DNA from: Pseudomonas sp. DTU_2021_1001937_2_SI_NGA_ILE_001
Lineage (GTDB): Bacteria > Pseudomonadota > Gammaproteobacteria > Pseudomonadales > Pseudomonadaceae
Direction of reading: 5' to 3'
Length of the DNA: 64,000 nucleotides
Assembly: GCF_032463525.1 (NCBI RefSeq)
Contig: NZ_CP135971.1
Span: forward strand, 5,210,501 to 5,274,500
Shown: positions 9,497-19,229 of the stretch, one piece after another
Position numbering within the stretch: the stretch's first letter is position 1
Layout of the letters: every line of letters starts with the position of its first letter
Program-made: the position numbers and the translations under genes
Notes under the pieces: model-generated
What the model was told of the DNA's origin: nothing
The model's database searches: none
What the model saw: only the letters and a program-made list of their open reading frames with translations

Positions 9497-10672
9497 TCAA
9501 ACAGCATCCAGCCCGTTGCAAGGCGCCTGCCGGCCACGGGCACTGAAGGCCCAGACCATCAGCAAGCCCAGCGTTGCCATGGCGGCACCGGCCAGGGATA
9601 TCGCCGGGTAGCCAAGCCCGGCGTTGATCACCGCGCCGCCCAGCGCCGCACCGATGGCGTTACCCAGGTTGAAGGCGCCGATGTTCACCGCCGAGGCCAG
9701 GTTCGGCGCGTCGTGGGCGGCTTGCATCACGCGCATCTGCAGCGGCGGCACCAAGGCAAAACTGGCGATGCCCCAGAGCAGAATCGCCAGCGCTGCCGGC
9801 AGTGGCCAGCGCATCAGCACGGTGAAGGCCAGCAGCACCGCAATGAGCACTGTCAGCGACACCACCAAGGTGCGCTCCACCGAACGGTCCGCGGCCTTGC
9901 CGCCCCAGATGTTGCCCAAGGTCAGGCCGATGCCGAACAGCACCAGCATGCCGGTAATGAACGGTGTATCCGCATGGGTCTCGCTGTGCAGGATCGGCGC
10001 GATGTAGGTGAACACGGTGAACATCGCACTGGAGCCCACCACCGTCAGCGCCAGTGCGGCGAGCACCGGGCCACGGCCCAGCACGCGGATCTCGGCCAGC
10101 ACGCCGTCGCTCTTGCCCAGCGGAATATTCGGCAGCGCGAACCACAGCGCGGTCATCGCCACCAGGCCCAGCCCGGCGATACCCCAGAAGGTGGTGCGCC
10201 AGCCGAGCATTTCGCCCAGCCAGGTGGCCAGCGGCACGCCGCCGATGGTCGCCAGGGTCAGGCCCATGAACATCGCCGCCACTGCCCCGGCACGTTTGTC
10301 CGGCGCCACCACGCTGGCGGCCACGATCGAGCCGACGCCGAAGAACGCACCGTGGTTGAGCGAGGTCACCACCCGAGCGATCAGCAGGCTCTGGTAGTCG
10401 GTGGCCAGGGCCGACATCAGGTTGCCCAGGGTGAAAATCGCCATCAGGCCGATGAGCAAAAGCCGGCGCGGAATGCGCCCGGTGGCCAGGGTCATCAGCG
10501 GGGCACCGATCAGCACGCCCAGGGCATAGGCACTGACCAGCAGGCCAGCCGCCGGAATCGACACGCCGAGGTCATCGGCGATGCCCGGCAGCATGCCCAT
10601 GGGCGCGAACTCGGTCACGCCGATGCCGAAGGCACCCATGGCGAGTGCGGCAAGGGGAGGGTTGATACGCAT
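9497..10672 (-). CDS. MFS transporter, DHA1 type
   Basis: 391 residues, twelve predicted membrane helices. MGAFGIGVTEFAPMGMLPGIADDLGV at the start is characteristic of the AraJ/YdhP/arabinose-efflux-like DHA1 branch, with a motif-A-like loop after helix 2 (LATGRIPRRLLL). Probably a proton-coupled exporter of small molecules; substrate unknown. Start: ATG 10672 has AAGGAG seven bases upstream, so the longer open frame is not used. It is divergent from the LysR gene at 10767, its likely regulator. The C-terminal tail is short and polar. Confidence 0.85.
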   Translation of the reverse strand: MRINPPLAALAMGAFGIGVTEFAPMGMLPGIADDLGVSIPAAGLLVSAYALGVLIGAPLMTLATGRIPRRLLLIGLMAIFTLGNLMSALATDYQSLLIARVVTSLNHGAFFGVGSIVAASVVAPDKRAGAVAAMFMGLTLATIGGVPLATWLGEMLGWRTTFWGIAGLGLVAMTALWFALPNIPLGKSDGVLAEIRVLGRGPVLAALALTVVGSSAMFTVFTYIAPILHSETHADTPFITGMLVLFGIGLTLGNIWGGKAADRSVERTLVVSLTVLIAVLLAFTVLMRWPLPAALAILLWGIASFALVPPLQMRVMQAAHDAPNLASAVNIGAFNLGNAIGAALGGAVINAGLGYPAISLAGAAMATLGLLMVWAFSARGRQAPCNGLDAV

Positions 10673-10691
10673 GGAAGTCTCCTTATCTGTG

Positions 10692-10720
10692 CTGCAAATG
10701 CTACGATCCGCGTTTTGCAG
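10692..10720. promoter_or_regulatory. Inverted repeat between the MFS and LysR genes
   Basis: CTGCAAA-N15-TTTGCAG is a perfect 7-bp inverted repeat in the 94-bp gap between divergent starts. Size and position suit a LysR binding site that controls both genes. Confidence 0.45.
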
Positions 10721-10766
10721 GCGGTAGACCGTTCTGCGGACAATCACCTTTGCGTGGGAGGCACAA

Positions 10767-11669
10767 ATGGACCTCAATGGCCGATCTGGCGAGCTGCTCG
10801 TGTTTGCCCAGGTGGCCCAGGCCGGCAGCCTCTCCGCTGCCGCCCGGGCCCTGGGTCTGACCCCTTCGGCGGTCAGCCGCATCATCGCCCGCACCGAACA
10901 GCGCCTCGGCACCCGGCTGCTGCTGCGCACCACCCGCGCCATCACCCTGACCTGCGAAGGCGAAGCCTACCTGCGCGGCGCCCGGCGCATTCTCGCCGAC
11001 CTCGACGAAGTGGAAGACGCCATCGCCGACCAGAGCGTGCCCAAAGGCCGCCTGCGGGTCAGCGCCGCCCTGGGCCACGGCCGCGTGACAGTGGTGCCGC
11101 TGATCGCCGCCTTCAGCGCCCGCTACCCGCAGATCACCGTCGACCTGAGCCTGAGCGACGAAGTGGTTGATATCCTTGCCGGTGAAGCCGACGTCGCCCT
11201 GCGCTTCGGCCACCTGCCCGACAGCCCACTCACCGCCCGCCCCATCGGCAGCAACGGCCAGGTCATCGTCGCCTCGCCGGCTTACCTAGAACGCCACGGC
11301 ACCCCGCGCCAACCCGAAGACCTCGCCAACCATAACTGCCTGCGCTTCAACTTCCGTCGCAGCGAACCCGACTGGCCCTTCATCCGCGACGGCCAGATCT
11401 TTCGGCTCAAGGTGCGCGGCAACATCGAATGCAGCAGCGGCGAGGCGCTGGCGCAACTGGCCAGGCTGGGGGCAGGTATCGCGCGGATCGGCGCTTTTAC
11501 CGTGGTAGACGAGTTGCAGCGCGGGGAGCTGGTGGCGCTGCTGGAGGACTTCAATCCGGGGGATCGGGAGCCGATTCATGCGGTGTTCGTGGGCGGGGAG
11601 GCGATGCCGGCGCGGGTGAGGGTGTTTGTGGATTTTTTGCTGGAGATGAGTGCTGCGAGCGCTGGGTAG
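10767..11669 (+). CDS. LysR-family transcriptional regulator
   Basis: 300 residues. N-terminal winged helix (GSLSAAARALGLTPSAVSRI, residues about 20-40), followed by a periplasmic-binding-like effector domain with GRLRVSAALGHG at about 93. The RIDLRFGHLPDS-type stretch (here DVALRFGHLPDSPL) and the YLERHGTPRQPEDLANHNCL segment place it with the PerR/DsdC-like LysR proteins. GGGAGG lies upstream of ATG 10767. It probably regulates the divergent MFS gene and itself. The inducer is unknown. Confidence 0.9.
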   Translation: MDLNGRSGELLVFAQVAQAGSLSAAARALGLTPSAVSRIIARTEQRLGTRLLLRTTRAITLTCEGEAYLRGARRILADLDEVEDAIADQSVPKGRLRVSAALGHGRVTVVPLIAAFSARYPQITVDLSLSDEVVDILAGEADVALRFGHLPDSPLTARPIGSNGQVIVASPAYLERHGTPRQPEDLANHNCLRFNFRRSEPDWPFIRDGQIFRLKVRGNIECSSGEALAQLARLGAGIARIGAFTVVDELQRGELVALLEDFNPGDREPIHAVFVGGEAMPARVRVFVDFLLEMSAASAG

Positions 11670-11915
11670 ATGGGGTTCGGCACCGGTTTAGTGTTGAGCA
11701 CCCCAAGGCGCCATCAGCGGCCTGAAGCGGTTATCCGCTATCGGGCAGATGCCTGTGCTCATGGAGGGGGACGCAATGCTGTCATTCGTGGGCGCGGGCT
11801 GAGGACCGACACGTACGCCAGATTTTCTGGGGGGGCTGGATACAGACGCCTTGTCATCGCCGGCTCAAACCGCCTCGCTGCGAAGCCAACCCCACATTGA
11901 TCACGAGCCGGCTCC

Positions 11916-12617
11916 TCAGATTGAACCTTGGTTTACGCGGGCAGAAAGTTGCTCCGCCGTTTCCTTGCGCTCCGAATAGCGATCCACGAGGAAGTCCTTC
12001 TGATCGCGCAGCAGCAGGGTGAACCTCATCAGTTCTTCCATGACATCGACCACACGATCGTAGTAGGCAGAGGGTTTCATGCGATTGTCCGTGTCGAATT
12101 CCATGAAGGCCTTGGGCACCGACGACTGATTGGGGATGGTGAACATCCTCATCCAGCGACCCAGAACCCGCAATTGATTGACCACGTTGAACGACTGCGA
12201 ACCGCCGCATACCTGCATGACGGCAAGCGTTTTGCCCTGGCTGGGCCTGACCGCATCCAGCGCCAGGGGAATCCAGTCGATCTGCGCCTTGAATACGGCG
12301 GACATGGCGCCGTGCCGCTCCGGTGAGCACCAGACCTGTCCCTCCGACCACAGCACAAGATCACGCAGTTCCTGCACCTTGGGGTGTTCGACAGGTGCAT
12401 CATCGGGCAGGGGCAGGCCGGAGGGATCGAAGATACGGGTCTCGGCACCGAAGTGTTGAAGCAGTCGTGCGGCTTCTTCGACCAACAGGCGGCTGAAGCT
12501 GCGCTCACGGGTGGAGCCGTGGAGCAACAGGATCCGCGGCGGGTGCTGACTGGGTTCGACGCGGCAGGAGAACTGGCCGATCAGGTCGTGTTCAACGTTC
12601 GGAAGTTCAGCGGTCAT
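11916..12617 (-). CDS. arsH: ArsH, NADPH-dependent organoarsenical oxidoreductase
   Basis: 233 residues. Flavodoxin-like fold with the FMN phosphate loop [14 protein letters not shown] near residue 28 and [20 protein letters not shown] at about 95, both standard in ArsH. Known ArsH proteins use NADPH and FMN to oxidise trivalent organoarsenicals. It is last in arsRBCH; ATG 12617 (GAGGGA upstream) follows the arsC stop by 11 bases. An in-frame TTG at 12632 is less likely. Confidence 0.93.
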   Translation of the reverse strand: MTAELPNVEHDLIGQFSCRVEPSQHPPRILLLHGSTRERSFSRLLVEEAARLLQHFGAETRIFDPSGLPLPDDAPVEHPKVQELRDLVLWSEGQVWCSPERHGAMSAVFKAQIDWIPLALDAVRPSQGKTLAVMQVCGGSQSFNVVNQLRVLGRWMRMFTIPNQSSVPKAFMEFDTDNRMKPSAYYDRVVDVMEELMRFTLLLRDQKDFLVDRYSERKETAEQLSARVNQGSI

Positions 12618-12628
12618 GGAGAAGTCCC

Positions 12629-13099
12629 TCAAAGTTGGCCAATACGCTCCAGCTCGCGATGCAGCTGGTCACGGCTCAAGCGGCCGAATGGCAGCGCCAG
12701 GAAGGCGCGGCAACGGCGTTCGATCTGCGCGAGCGTGGCATTGAAAGCAGCTGAAATCTCGGCGTCGTCGCCCTGCACATCGGAAGGGTCTTGCAGCCCC
12801 CAGTGCGCCTTGAGTGCCGGGCCGAGGTACACCGGGCATGCTTCACCCGCTGCTTTGTCGCACACGGTGATGACGATATCGGGCGGGTTGGCCTCGAAGG
12901 CGTCGTTACCCTTGCTGCTTAAACCCACGGTCGCAATGCCTGCCTCTTGCAGCGTTCGCAGGCTGCGAGGCAGCACTTCACCCTTGGGGAAGCTGCCCGC
13001 ACTCACGGCCTCGAATCCATCAGGCGCAAGATGGTTGAACATCGCCTCTGAAAGAATGCTGCGGCAGCTGTTGGCTGTGCACATGAACAGGACTCGCAT
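12629..13099 (-). CDS. arsC: ArsC, arsenate reductase (thioredoxin-type, LMW phosphatase fold)
   Basis: 156 residues. The P-loop CTANSCR (Cys7-X5-Arg13) opens a low-molecular-weight phosphatase fold. Cys80 and Cys88 ([10 protein letters not shown]) match the resolving pair of thioredoxin-coupled arsenate reductases, so reduction of As(V) to As(III) should draw electrons from thioredoxin rather than glutaredoxin. Start ATG 13099 has CAGGAG upstream. It lies between arsB and arsH in one direction. Confidence 0.93.
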   Translation of the reverse strand: MRVLFMCTANSCRSILSEAMFNHLAPDGFEAVSAGSFPKGEVLPRSLRTLQEAGIATVGLSSKGNDAFEANPPDIVITVCDKAAGEACPVYLGPALKAHWGLQDPSDVQGDDAEISAAFNATLAQIERRCRAFLALPFGRLSRDQLHRELERIGQL

Positions 13100-13126
13100 G
13101 CTAACTCCTGCCGCCAATGGCGGACG

Positions 13127-14410
13127 TCAAAGGCTCAAGCGCCAGGCAAGCGCCGAAAGGGTGATGAACAGAATGGGGAGGGTCAGCAAGGCGCCCACCT
13201 TGAAGTAGTACCCCCAGCTGATGCGGATGCCTTTGCGCTCAAGGACATGCAGCCACAGCAAGGTCGCCAGGCTGCCGATGGGCGTGATCTTCGGGCCGAG
13301 ATCACAGCCAATGACGTTGGCGTAGATCATCGCCTCGCGCACCAGGCCGGAGCTGCTGCTGGCTTCGATGGACAGCGCACCGATCAGTACGCTGGGCATG
13401 TTGTTCATCACCGACGACAGCAGGGCCGACAACAGCCCGGTACCGAGCGCAGCGGCCCACAGACCCTGTTCGCCCAGCCGGTCGAGCACGGCTGTGAGGT
13501 AGCCCGTAAGGCCCGCATTGCTCAGGCCGTAGACGACCAGATACATGCCCAGCGAGAACACCACGATTTGCCAGGGCGCCTCACGCAGTATGCGGCTAGT
13601 CGAAATGACCTGCCCTCTGGACGCCACCGCGAAGAGGATGGCCGCACACACAGCCGCGACCGCGCTGATCGGCACGCCCACGGGCTCCAGGGCGAAAAGC
13701 CCGACCAGCAGCAGCGCCAGCACCCAGCAGCCACATGCAAAGGTGCTGCGGTCGCGAATGGCGGATGACGGTGGTTTCAGATCTTCCAGGGCGTAAGCGG
13801 CTGGCACTTCACGGCGAAAGTAGATGAACAGCACCAGCAGCGTCGACGCCACGCTGGCTGCGGCAACCGGCAGCATGATCGAGGCGTATTCGGCGAAGCC
13901 CAGCCTGAAGAAGTCGGCAGAAACGATATTGACCAAGTTGGAGACCACCAGCGGCAGGCTCGCGGTGTCGGCAATGAAGCCTGCCGCCATGACAAACGCC
14001 AGAGTGGCGCCGGCGGAAAAGCGCAATGCCATCAACAGCGAAATGACGATGGGGGTGAGGATCAGCGCGGCACCGTCATTGGCGAACAACGCCGACACGG
14101 CGGCGCCCAGCAACACGATGAACGCGAAGAGACGCCGACCGTTGCCGTTCGCCCAGCGGGCCACGTGCAAAGCCGCCCACTCGAAGAAACCGGCCTCGTC
14201 CAGCAACAGGCTGATGATGATGATTGCGATGAACGTGGCGGTCGCGTTCCACACTACCGCCCAGACAGTCGGGATGTCCTGAAAGGAAACTGCACCGACC
14301 ATCAGCGCCAGGGCGGCGCCCATCGTTGCACTCCAGCCAACCCCCAGGCCTCGGGGCTGCCAGATGACCAGAACGAGGGTGAAGACAAATACAGCGGCGG
14401 CAATGATCAT
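13127..14410 (-). CDS. arsB: ArsB, arsenite efflux permease
   Basis: 427 residues, the normal ArsB length, with about twelve membrane helices. [18 protein letters not shown] (near 112) and [31 protein letters not shown] (C-terminal half) are family motifs. It exports arsenite or antimonite at the inner membrane. Start: ATG 14410 ([10 protein letters not shown]) with GGGAG eight bases upstream; ATG 14431 has no such site. Second gene of the ars operon, 20 bp after arsR. A second ArsB-like gene lies at 52016-53269. Confidence 0.93.
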   Translation of the reverse strand: MIIAAAVFVFTLVLVIWQPRGLGVGWSATMGAALALMVGAVSFQDIPTVWAVVWNATATFIAIIIISLLLDEAGFFEWAALHVARWANGNGRRLFAFIVLLGAAVSALFANDGAALILTPIVISLLMALRFSAGATLAFVMAAGFIADTASLPLVVSNLVNIVSADFFRLGFAEYASIMLPVAAASVASTLLVLFIYFRREVPAAYALEDLKPPSSAIRDRSTFACGCWVLALLLVGLFALEPVGVPISAVAAVCAAILFAVASRGQVISTSRILREAPWQIVVFSLGMYLVVYGLSNAGLTGYLTAVLDRLGEQGLWAAALGTGLLSALLSSVMNNMPSVLIGALSIEASSSSGLVREAMIYANVIGCDLGPKITPIGSLATLLWLHVLERKGIRISWGYYFKVGALLTLPILFITLSALAWRLSL

Positions 14411-14430
14411 TCCAGGACTCCCGGCAAACA

Positions 14431-14778
14431 TCAGCAGCAACGGGAGGCGCGCTGGGGGCGCCCATCCATCTGGCTCAGGCGCGCGTTGCTGTCGCTCAGC
14501 CAGGCCGCGTTGCCTTCCGATGTAATGCGCAGCACATCGTTGAACCACACGGGGAGTTCGGGATTGAGCCGGTAGTACACCCATTGTCCCTGCCGACGAT
14601 CAAGCAGCAGCCCGGCAGCACGCAGCTGCGCCAAGTGGCGGCTGATCTTGGATTGATTGTCTTGCAGGGCGCACATCAGCTCGCAGACACAGAGTTCTGC
14701 GTGTTCGGCGATCAGCAGGGTGGCGCGAGCACGGGTCTCGTCTGCCAGGCACTTGAAGGCTTCGTGTGGGGTCAGCAT
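14431..14778 (-). CDS. arsR: ArsR, arsenite-responsive repressor
   Basis: 115 residues. Winged helix of the ArsR/SmtB type with the As(III) site ELCVCEL (Cys30, Cys32) at the start of the DNA-binding helix, then [19 protein letters not shown]. The C-terminal RCC adds two cysteines. In the absence of arsenite it should block its own promoter; As(III) binding releases it. First gene of arsRBCH, with a palindrome 40 bp upstream. Confidence 0.93.
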   Translation of the reverse strand: MLTPHEAFKCLADETRARATLLIAEHAELCVCELMCALQDNQSKISRHLAQLRAAGLLLDRRQGQWVYYRLNPELPVWFNDVLRITSEGNAAWLSDSNARLSQMDGRPQRASRCC

Positions 14779-14785
14779 GATGACT

Positions 14786-14824
14786 ACATATGTGGAAAGT
14801 CGAATATGTGGATATTCACATATA
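14786..14824 (-). promoter_or_regulatory. ars operon operator region
   Basis: ATATGTG-GATATT-CACATAT (14804-14823) is a perfect 7-bp inverted repeat, and a second half-site pair ACATATGT lies at 14787-14794. ArsR-type repressors bind such palindromes over the promoter. The region is shared with the divergent gene at 14879, which could therefore also respond. Confidence 0.7.
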
Positions 14825-14878
14825 AGGCTGCGACTGACCAACACGTGTGAAGAAAATTACAAAGGCAGGCGCATACGC

Positions 14879-15232
14879 ATGAACGACATTGAAATACTGT
14901 CCTGGTCTCCGGACGGCCGCTACCAGGTCCAGGCGACCCCATGGGAAGCCGGCCACTCGCACTGGCTGTTGCCACCGCACATCATCGATACCCAAACCTC
15001 GGACCGGGTGTTTGGCTTCGAGGATCCGCGCTGGTCAGCAGACCTCAGTACCTGGCTGAGCCCGATCCGCGTCGAACTCAAGCTGCGCAAATACCCCGGT
15101 CATCGGGCACCTCTGGGGATCACGGTGATCATTGAATGTCTGCTGCGTACCGCTGAGTATGGCGATGGCACGCACATCGAATTGGCCCGCCTGGAAAGCA
15201 CTCTTGAAGGGATGCTCGACCGGCTCGGCTGA
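14879..15232 (+). CDS. Small protein of unknown function divergent from arsR
   Basis: 117 residues, no signal peptide or membrane helix. It starts MNDIEILSWSPDGRYQV and contains alternating strands (VELKLRKYPGHRAPLGITVIIE) and a C-terminal helix. I do not recognise it. A weak GGCAGG precedes ATG 14879. The gene is followed after 24 bp by the DUF4303-like/HEAT gene and the two probably form a unit. It shares the ars operator region upstream, which may be accidental. Confidence 0.6.
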   Translation: MNDIEILSWSPDGRYQVQATPWEAGHSHWLLPPHIIDTQTSDRVFGFEDPRWSADLSTWLSPIRVELKLRKYPGHRAPLGITVIIECLLRTAEYGDGTHIELARLESTLEGMLDRLG

Positions 15233-15256
15233 ACGCACTCGTCAGCAAGGACCTGA

Positions 15257-16507
15257 ATGATGAACTGGAAAGCTCTGGAGCAGGCGCTGTTCGACGCTGC
15301 CAGACAAACCCTGCAAACGCTGCTCGATGAGGGCGGCAGCCCTTTGTATGCCGCCGCCTTTCATGCCAGCTACCGGGAGGAAGAGGCGGACCTGTCGCTG
15401 CCCAGCTTTGCCGCAAACAGCCTGCAGGCTCTCTGCGAAGACCACCCCGAGGAGACAGATGAAAGCTTCAGTTCGGTGAAATGGAACCCGGTGGACTGGC
15501 GTTGGGACTGGGAAATCTGCGAGGGCGAGCCGTTCACACGGCTGGATGACGAGCTGCAAGCCCACGCCAACCGGTTTGGCCCGCGCCAATGGCAAGCGGC
15601 TGAGCGGCGCTTTCTGGTCACCGTCAGCCGTGCTGCCAGGGCGCTGGGCCGCCATTTTGCTCAGCATCCGGGGGTGACGCCCGGCTTCGTGGTGTTTTTT
15701 CATGACTTTGCCGGCGATATCGCCCTGGCCAAGCGCAGCATGACCCGCCAGCAGTTCGAGCGTAACTTCTCTGTCGAACGGGCCATCGAAAACACTCGGC
15801 GCGAAGTGGCTGCCTTGCCGCTTGCCGAGCAGGCCGCGTTCTACGTCAGCCGCCTGCATTGTGCCGATGGCATTTCGGGGGAAGAGGCCGAGCGCTGGCT
15901 GATTGCCAATGGCCGCCCCGCACAGGCCGCGCTTATCGAGCAACTCAACGAGCATGCAGAGCCCACCGCTGCCGCGTGCATTCTCGGGCTGGCCGGCCTG
16001 GCGGATGCGCCCGTCATCCAGGCCCTGCGCCGGCAGGTGATCGAGGCTGATGAACAGCCGACTCGCAACTGGTGCGCCAATGCCTTGGGCTACCTCGAGG
16101 ACTTTGACTGGTTGATGCAGCAAGCGCCGGACATTGCTGTCGCGGGCATCTGCGCCAACTTCGACGGTTTCCGCTGGCGGGGCGTGCAGCCGCCGGTCCT
16201 GAACTACAGGCCCGTTGAGCGTTTGCTTGATCAACGCCTTGAGGTTCACGCTGCGGTTGAAGAGGCCCTCGAAGACCTCTACGCGCAGATCGATACCACC
16301 ACCGCCGATGTGAGTGAAGCCCTGCGCGGTCTGCTTTCACCCCACGTCGCCATTCGGCGACACGCGGCCAGCGGCTTGAACAACCGTGACCTGCAACCCG
16401 ACGACGCGCTGCGAGCCATCGAGGGACTGCGTCGGGCAACACAGGATGACGATGAGTCGGTGCGACGCGTCGCGAGCGTGGGCCTTGAAGCCATGCAGCG
16501 GCGTTAG
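15257..16507 (+). CDS. DUF4303-like protein with HEAT-type repeats
   Basis: 416 residues, soluble. The N-terminal half (residues 1-150: LEQALFDAARQTLQTLL, GGSPLYAAAFHASYREEEADLSLPSFAANS, SVKWNPVDWRWDW) looks like DUF4303, a family seen among presumed immunity and toxin-associated proteins. From about residue 200 there are helical pairs typical of HEAT repeats (EPTAAACILGLAGLADAPVIQALRRQVIE; SPHVAIRRHAASGLNNRDL; DDESVRRVASVGLEAMQRR). AAGGA precedes ATG 15257. No toxin gene is next to it. The family call is from memory of the pattern. Confidence 0.6.
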   Translation: MMNWKALEQALFDAARQTLQTLLDEGGSPLYAAAFHASYREEEADLSLPSFAANSLQALCEDHPEETDESFSSVKWNPVDWRWDWEICEGEPFTRLDDELQAHANRFGPRQWQAAERRFLVTVSRAARALGRHFAQHPGVTPGFVVFFHDFAGDIALAKRSMTRQQFERNFSVERAIENTRREVAALPLAEQAAFYVSRLHCADGISGEEAERWLIANGRPAQAALIEQLNEHAEPTAAACILGLAGLADAPVIQALRRQVIEADEQPTRNWCANALGYLEDFDWLMQQAPDIAVAGICANFDGFRWRGVQPPVLNYRPVERLLDQRLEVHAAVEEALEDLYAQIDTTTADVSEALRGLLSPHVAIRRHAASGLNNRDLQPDDALRAIEGLRRATQDDDESVRRVASVGLEAMQRR

Positions 16508-16572
16508 GCCATGGCTCGCCGGGTCGTGACCTTTGTCATCGGTTCGTTGTTTCCAGGCCAGTCGAGCGTGCC

Positions 16573-17607
16573 TTGGTTCATCCACACGCTTTTCGTATGA
16601 TTGCCGCCCGATACCTGGAATCTGCTGGCGTGAAATCGTTAACTGAAAGTGCCCCAACGAGCCCGGCTTCCGGAGGCAGTGCCCCGTGGGACTTGAGCCG
16701 TGCGGTCAGTCAGCTGTCGTGGGACGATCTGCGGATCATCAAGACCCTCAGCCACTACGGCAATCGCGCCGACACGGCAAAGAAGCTGGGTATCAACGTC
16801 TCCACCGTGTCCAGGCGCGTGGCCCAGGTCGAGAAGACCCTGGGCGTCGCGCTGTTCGATCACCGGCGCTCGGGTTATATGCTCACGGCCGAAGGGGAGG
16901 AGCTGCGCGCCCTGGGGGAGCGCGTCGAACTGGATATCGTGAGTGTCGCGCGACGCGTATCGCGAGTCGGCGAAGGGCCGCTGGGCAAACTGCGCATTAC
17001 CACCAGCGACTCGCTGCTGCTGTATTTCCTTACGCCGATCATTGCCGACTTCCGGGCGCTCAACGAGGGTATTGCCATTGAGGTACTGGTCGGCAACCAG
17101 ACGTTGAGCCTGGCCCGCGACGAGTCGGATATCGCCATCCGTGCGACCCGCAAACCGTCGGAAAGCCTGGTAGGGCGCAAGCTCGCCACGATTGCCTGGG
17201 CGCCCTACGGTAGCGCCAAAGACCGGCAGACGAGCGAACCGTTTGGCGATGAGCACCCCTGGGTATCGTACTCCGGTGGGTTGTGTGCGCTGCGGGCGAC
17301 CAGCTACGTGGAAAGCCGGGTGCCGGCGCACTGCATTGCCTATCGCACCGATTCGGTGGCTGCCGCCAGTGCGGCGATTGCCGCCGGGCTGGGTTTCGGT
17401 TTCCTGCCCTGCATGCTGGGCGATATCACGCCAGAGCTGGTGCGTGTCGGCCCGGTAGTGGCCGAGCTTCAGGACGAACTGTGGCTGCTCACCCACCAGG
17501 ACATTCGCAGGTCGTGGCGGGTGAAGGCCTTCATGACCTTCTGTGCAGCGGCTGTTGCGCAGCTCAAGCCTCTGGTAGAAGGGCAGCGCCCGCGCCTGAT
17601 CGACTAG
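16573..17607 (+). CDS. LysR-family transcriptional regulator
   Basis: 344 residues as drawn; the winged helix (RADTAKKLGINVSTVSRRVAQVEKTLGVALFDHR) begins near residue 63, later than usual, so the real start may be ATG 16597 or further in. The effector domain starts at GKLRITTSDSLLLYFLTPII, as in LysR proteins. It ends 16 bp from the convergent RidA stop. The target is unknown; the YcaC/RidA genes next door are candidates. Confidence 0.8.
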   Translation: MVHPHAFRMIAARYLESAGVKSLTESAPTSPASGGSAPWDLSRAVSQLSWDDLRIIKTLSHYGNRADTAKKLGINVSTVSRRVAQVEKTLGVALFDHRRSGYMLTAEGEELRALGERVELDIVSVARRVSRVGEGPLGKLRITTSDSLLLYFLTPIIADFRALNEGIAIEVLVGNQTLSLARDESDIAIRATRKPSESLVGRKLATIAWAPYGSAKDRQTSEPFGDEHPWVSYSGGLCALRATSYVESRVPAHCIAYRTDSVAAASAAIAAGLGFGFLPCMLGDITPELVRVGPVVAELQDELWLLTHQDIRRSWRVKAFMTFCAAAVAQLKPLVEGQRPRLID

Positions 17608-17623
17608 CGCACGGGCCTGTCAC

Positions 17624-18085
17624 TCACGCCTCGCGCGCGCCGATCACGGCCTTGCAGGCGATCTCGATCAACTGCGCGCGCTGAGCCAGCCGCGAAACGC
17701 CGATGATGTTACTCGCGCATTGTGGGCGCTCGCTGCCATACGCGGCCTTGCGAACCTTGCCCACCACGGCGAAGGCGGCGTCCATGTCCAGCACGTAGAG
17801 CGTTTCCTCGACGACGTCCTCAAGCGTTGCGCCATAAAGCGCGAGCAGCTTGGCGATGTTGTCATAGGAGACACGCATCTGTTCGCCCATGGACGAGAAA
17901 TCGCTGGGTTTGCCCTCGCTGTCCAGCGGTGCGGGGGCGACCAGATTGCCTGCTTCATCGTGGTTGAACTGACCCGAGATGTAGATCTCGTTGCCCACCT
18001 TTCTGGCCTGCGGATAGCCATAGCTTTCCTCCCACGGCACACCCCAGTAAGCGGTCTTGTTGTCGAACGGTTGCGTAGCTGCCAT
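17624..18085 (-). CDS. RidA (YjgF/UK114) family protein
   Basis: 153 residues. GNEIYISGQFNHDEAGNL and the SYDNIAKLLALYGATLEDVVEETLYVLDM stretch are typical of the Rid family trimer. The arginine that archetypal RidA uses for 2-aminoacrylate hydrolysis is not in its usual sequence setting (here QCASNIIGVSRLAQ), so this is more likely a Rid4-7-type relative with a different substrate. AAGGAG precedes ATG 18085. Divergent from the YcaC-like gene. Cytosolic. Confidence 0.8.
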   Translation of the reverse strand: MAATQPFDNKTAYWGVPWEESYGYPQARKVGNEIYISGQFNHDEAGNLVAPAPLDSEGKPSDFSSMGEQMRVSYDNIAKLLALYGATLEDVVEETLYVLDMDAAFAVVGKVRKAAYGSERPQCASNIIGVSRLAQRAQLIEIACKAVIGAREA

Positions 18086-18358
18086 TGCCCATCTCCTTGC
18101 TTGAAGGGCCGCTGAATTGCGGCCGCCTGATTCATCTGGACGCAGAGGCTAGCACCGTAACGGAAAATCCAATGGCGCACTTTTGCCTTCTTGGAAGCGC
18201 AATATTGCGCCAGCAAAGGCGTGATCTTTCGGTTAACTTTTTCTCGAACTCGGGGCAGCAGCCATCACGAACGCTGCTGACGACTCTGCGGCCATTTCCT
18301 GTCGACCCAGCCGCCGGGACGCCTGAACAGACAACATTCCACTGAAAGGACGCTACGC

Positions 18359-19045
18359 ATGAACACTTCCAAAACCGAAGTACTGACCCCTTACAACAGC
18401 CAGTTGATCTTCATCGACCAGCAGCCGCAGATGGCCTTCGGCGTGCAGAGCATTGATCGCCAGACCCTGAAGAACAACACGGTCGCGCTCGCCAAGGCCG
18501 CCAGGATCTTCAACGTGCCGACCACCATCACCAGCGTGGAAACGGAGAGCTTCTCCGGCCACACCTATCCCGAACTGCTGGCTGTGTTCCCCGAGGCGCC
18601 GCTGCTGGAGCGCACTTCGATGAACTCCTGGGACGACCAGAAGGTACGCGACGCACTCAAGCGTAACGGGCGCAAGAAGATCATCGTGTCCGGCCTGTGG
18701 ACCGAGGTGTGCAATACCACCTTCGCGTTGTCTGCGATGCACGACGCCGACTACGAGATCTACATGGTCGCCGATGCTTCCGGGGGCACTACCAAAGAGG
18801 CCCATGACTACGCCATGCAGCGCATGATCCAGGCCGGAGTGGTGCCGGTGACCTGGCAGCAGGTGCTGCTGGAGTGGCAGCGCGACTGGAAGAACCGCGA
18901 GACCTACGACGCGGTCATGAACCTGGTCAGGGAACACTCCGGTGCCTACGGCATGGGCGTCGACTATGCCTACACCATGGTGCACAAGGCACCTGAGCGC
19001 GTCGCCCACGGCCCGACCCTGGCCCCCGTACCGGCCGCACAGTAA
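18359..19045 (+). CDS. YcaC-like isochorismatase-superfamily hydrolase
   Basis: 228 residues. Cysteine hydrolase fold with Asp20 (LIFIDQQPQ), Arg85 (LLERTSMNSWDD) and the nucleophile Cys118 (SGLWTEVCNTTFALSAM), the same D/R/C set as E. coli YcaC. The DASGGTTKEAHDYAMQRMIQAGVVPVTWQQV segment also follows YcaC. The true substrate of YcaC proteins is not settled. GAAAGGA precedes ATG 18359. Neighbours are a divergent RidA gene and a small AraC gene downstream. Confidence 0.88.
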   Translation: MNTSKTEVLTPYNSQLIFIDQQPQMAFGVQSIDRQTLKNNTVALAKAARIFNVPTTITSVETESFSGHTYPELLAVFPEAPLLERTSMNSWDDQKVRDALKRNGRKKIIVSGLWTEVCNTTFALSAMHDADYEIYMVADASGGTTKEAHDYAMQRMIQAGVVPVTWQQVLLEWQRDWKNRETYDAVMNLVREHSGAYGMGVDYAYTMVHKAPERVAHGPTLAPVPAAQ

Positions 19046-19229
19046 CGCGCCACAGCACTGCCTGGCAGCCGGATCCATTGGTACGGCTGTCCGCCAGGCA
19101 GCGCGGAACACAGCAATCAATACGCGAACAACGGTGCGCGCTGAGCACGCACCGCTGCCAGGTTGCGGCTGCGCGATCGCCGGCCCGGCTTCGATCAATC
19201 CCCCGTATTTGCGTCTCACAGGAATCGCC

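Noticed and set aside
16573..16692. Long N-terminal extension of the LysR gene as a real domain
   Set aside because: The first ~40 residues (SPTSPASGGSAPW-like) look like non-coding or linker sequence; the start is left as uncertain instead.
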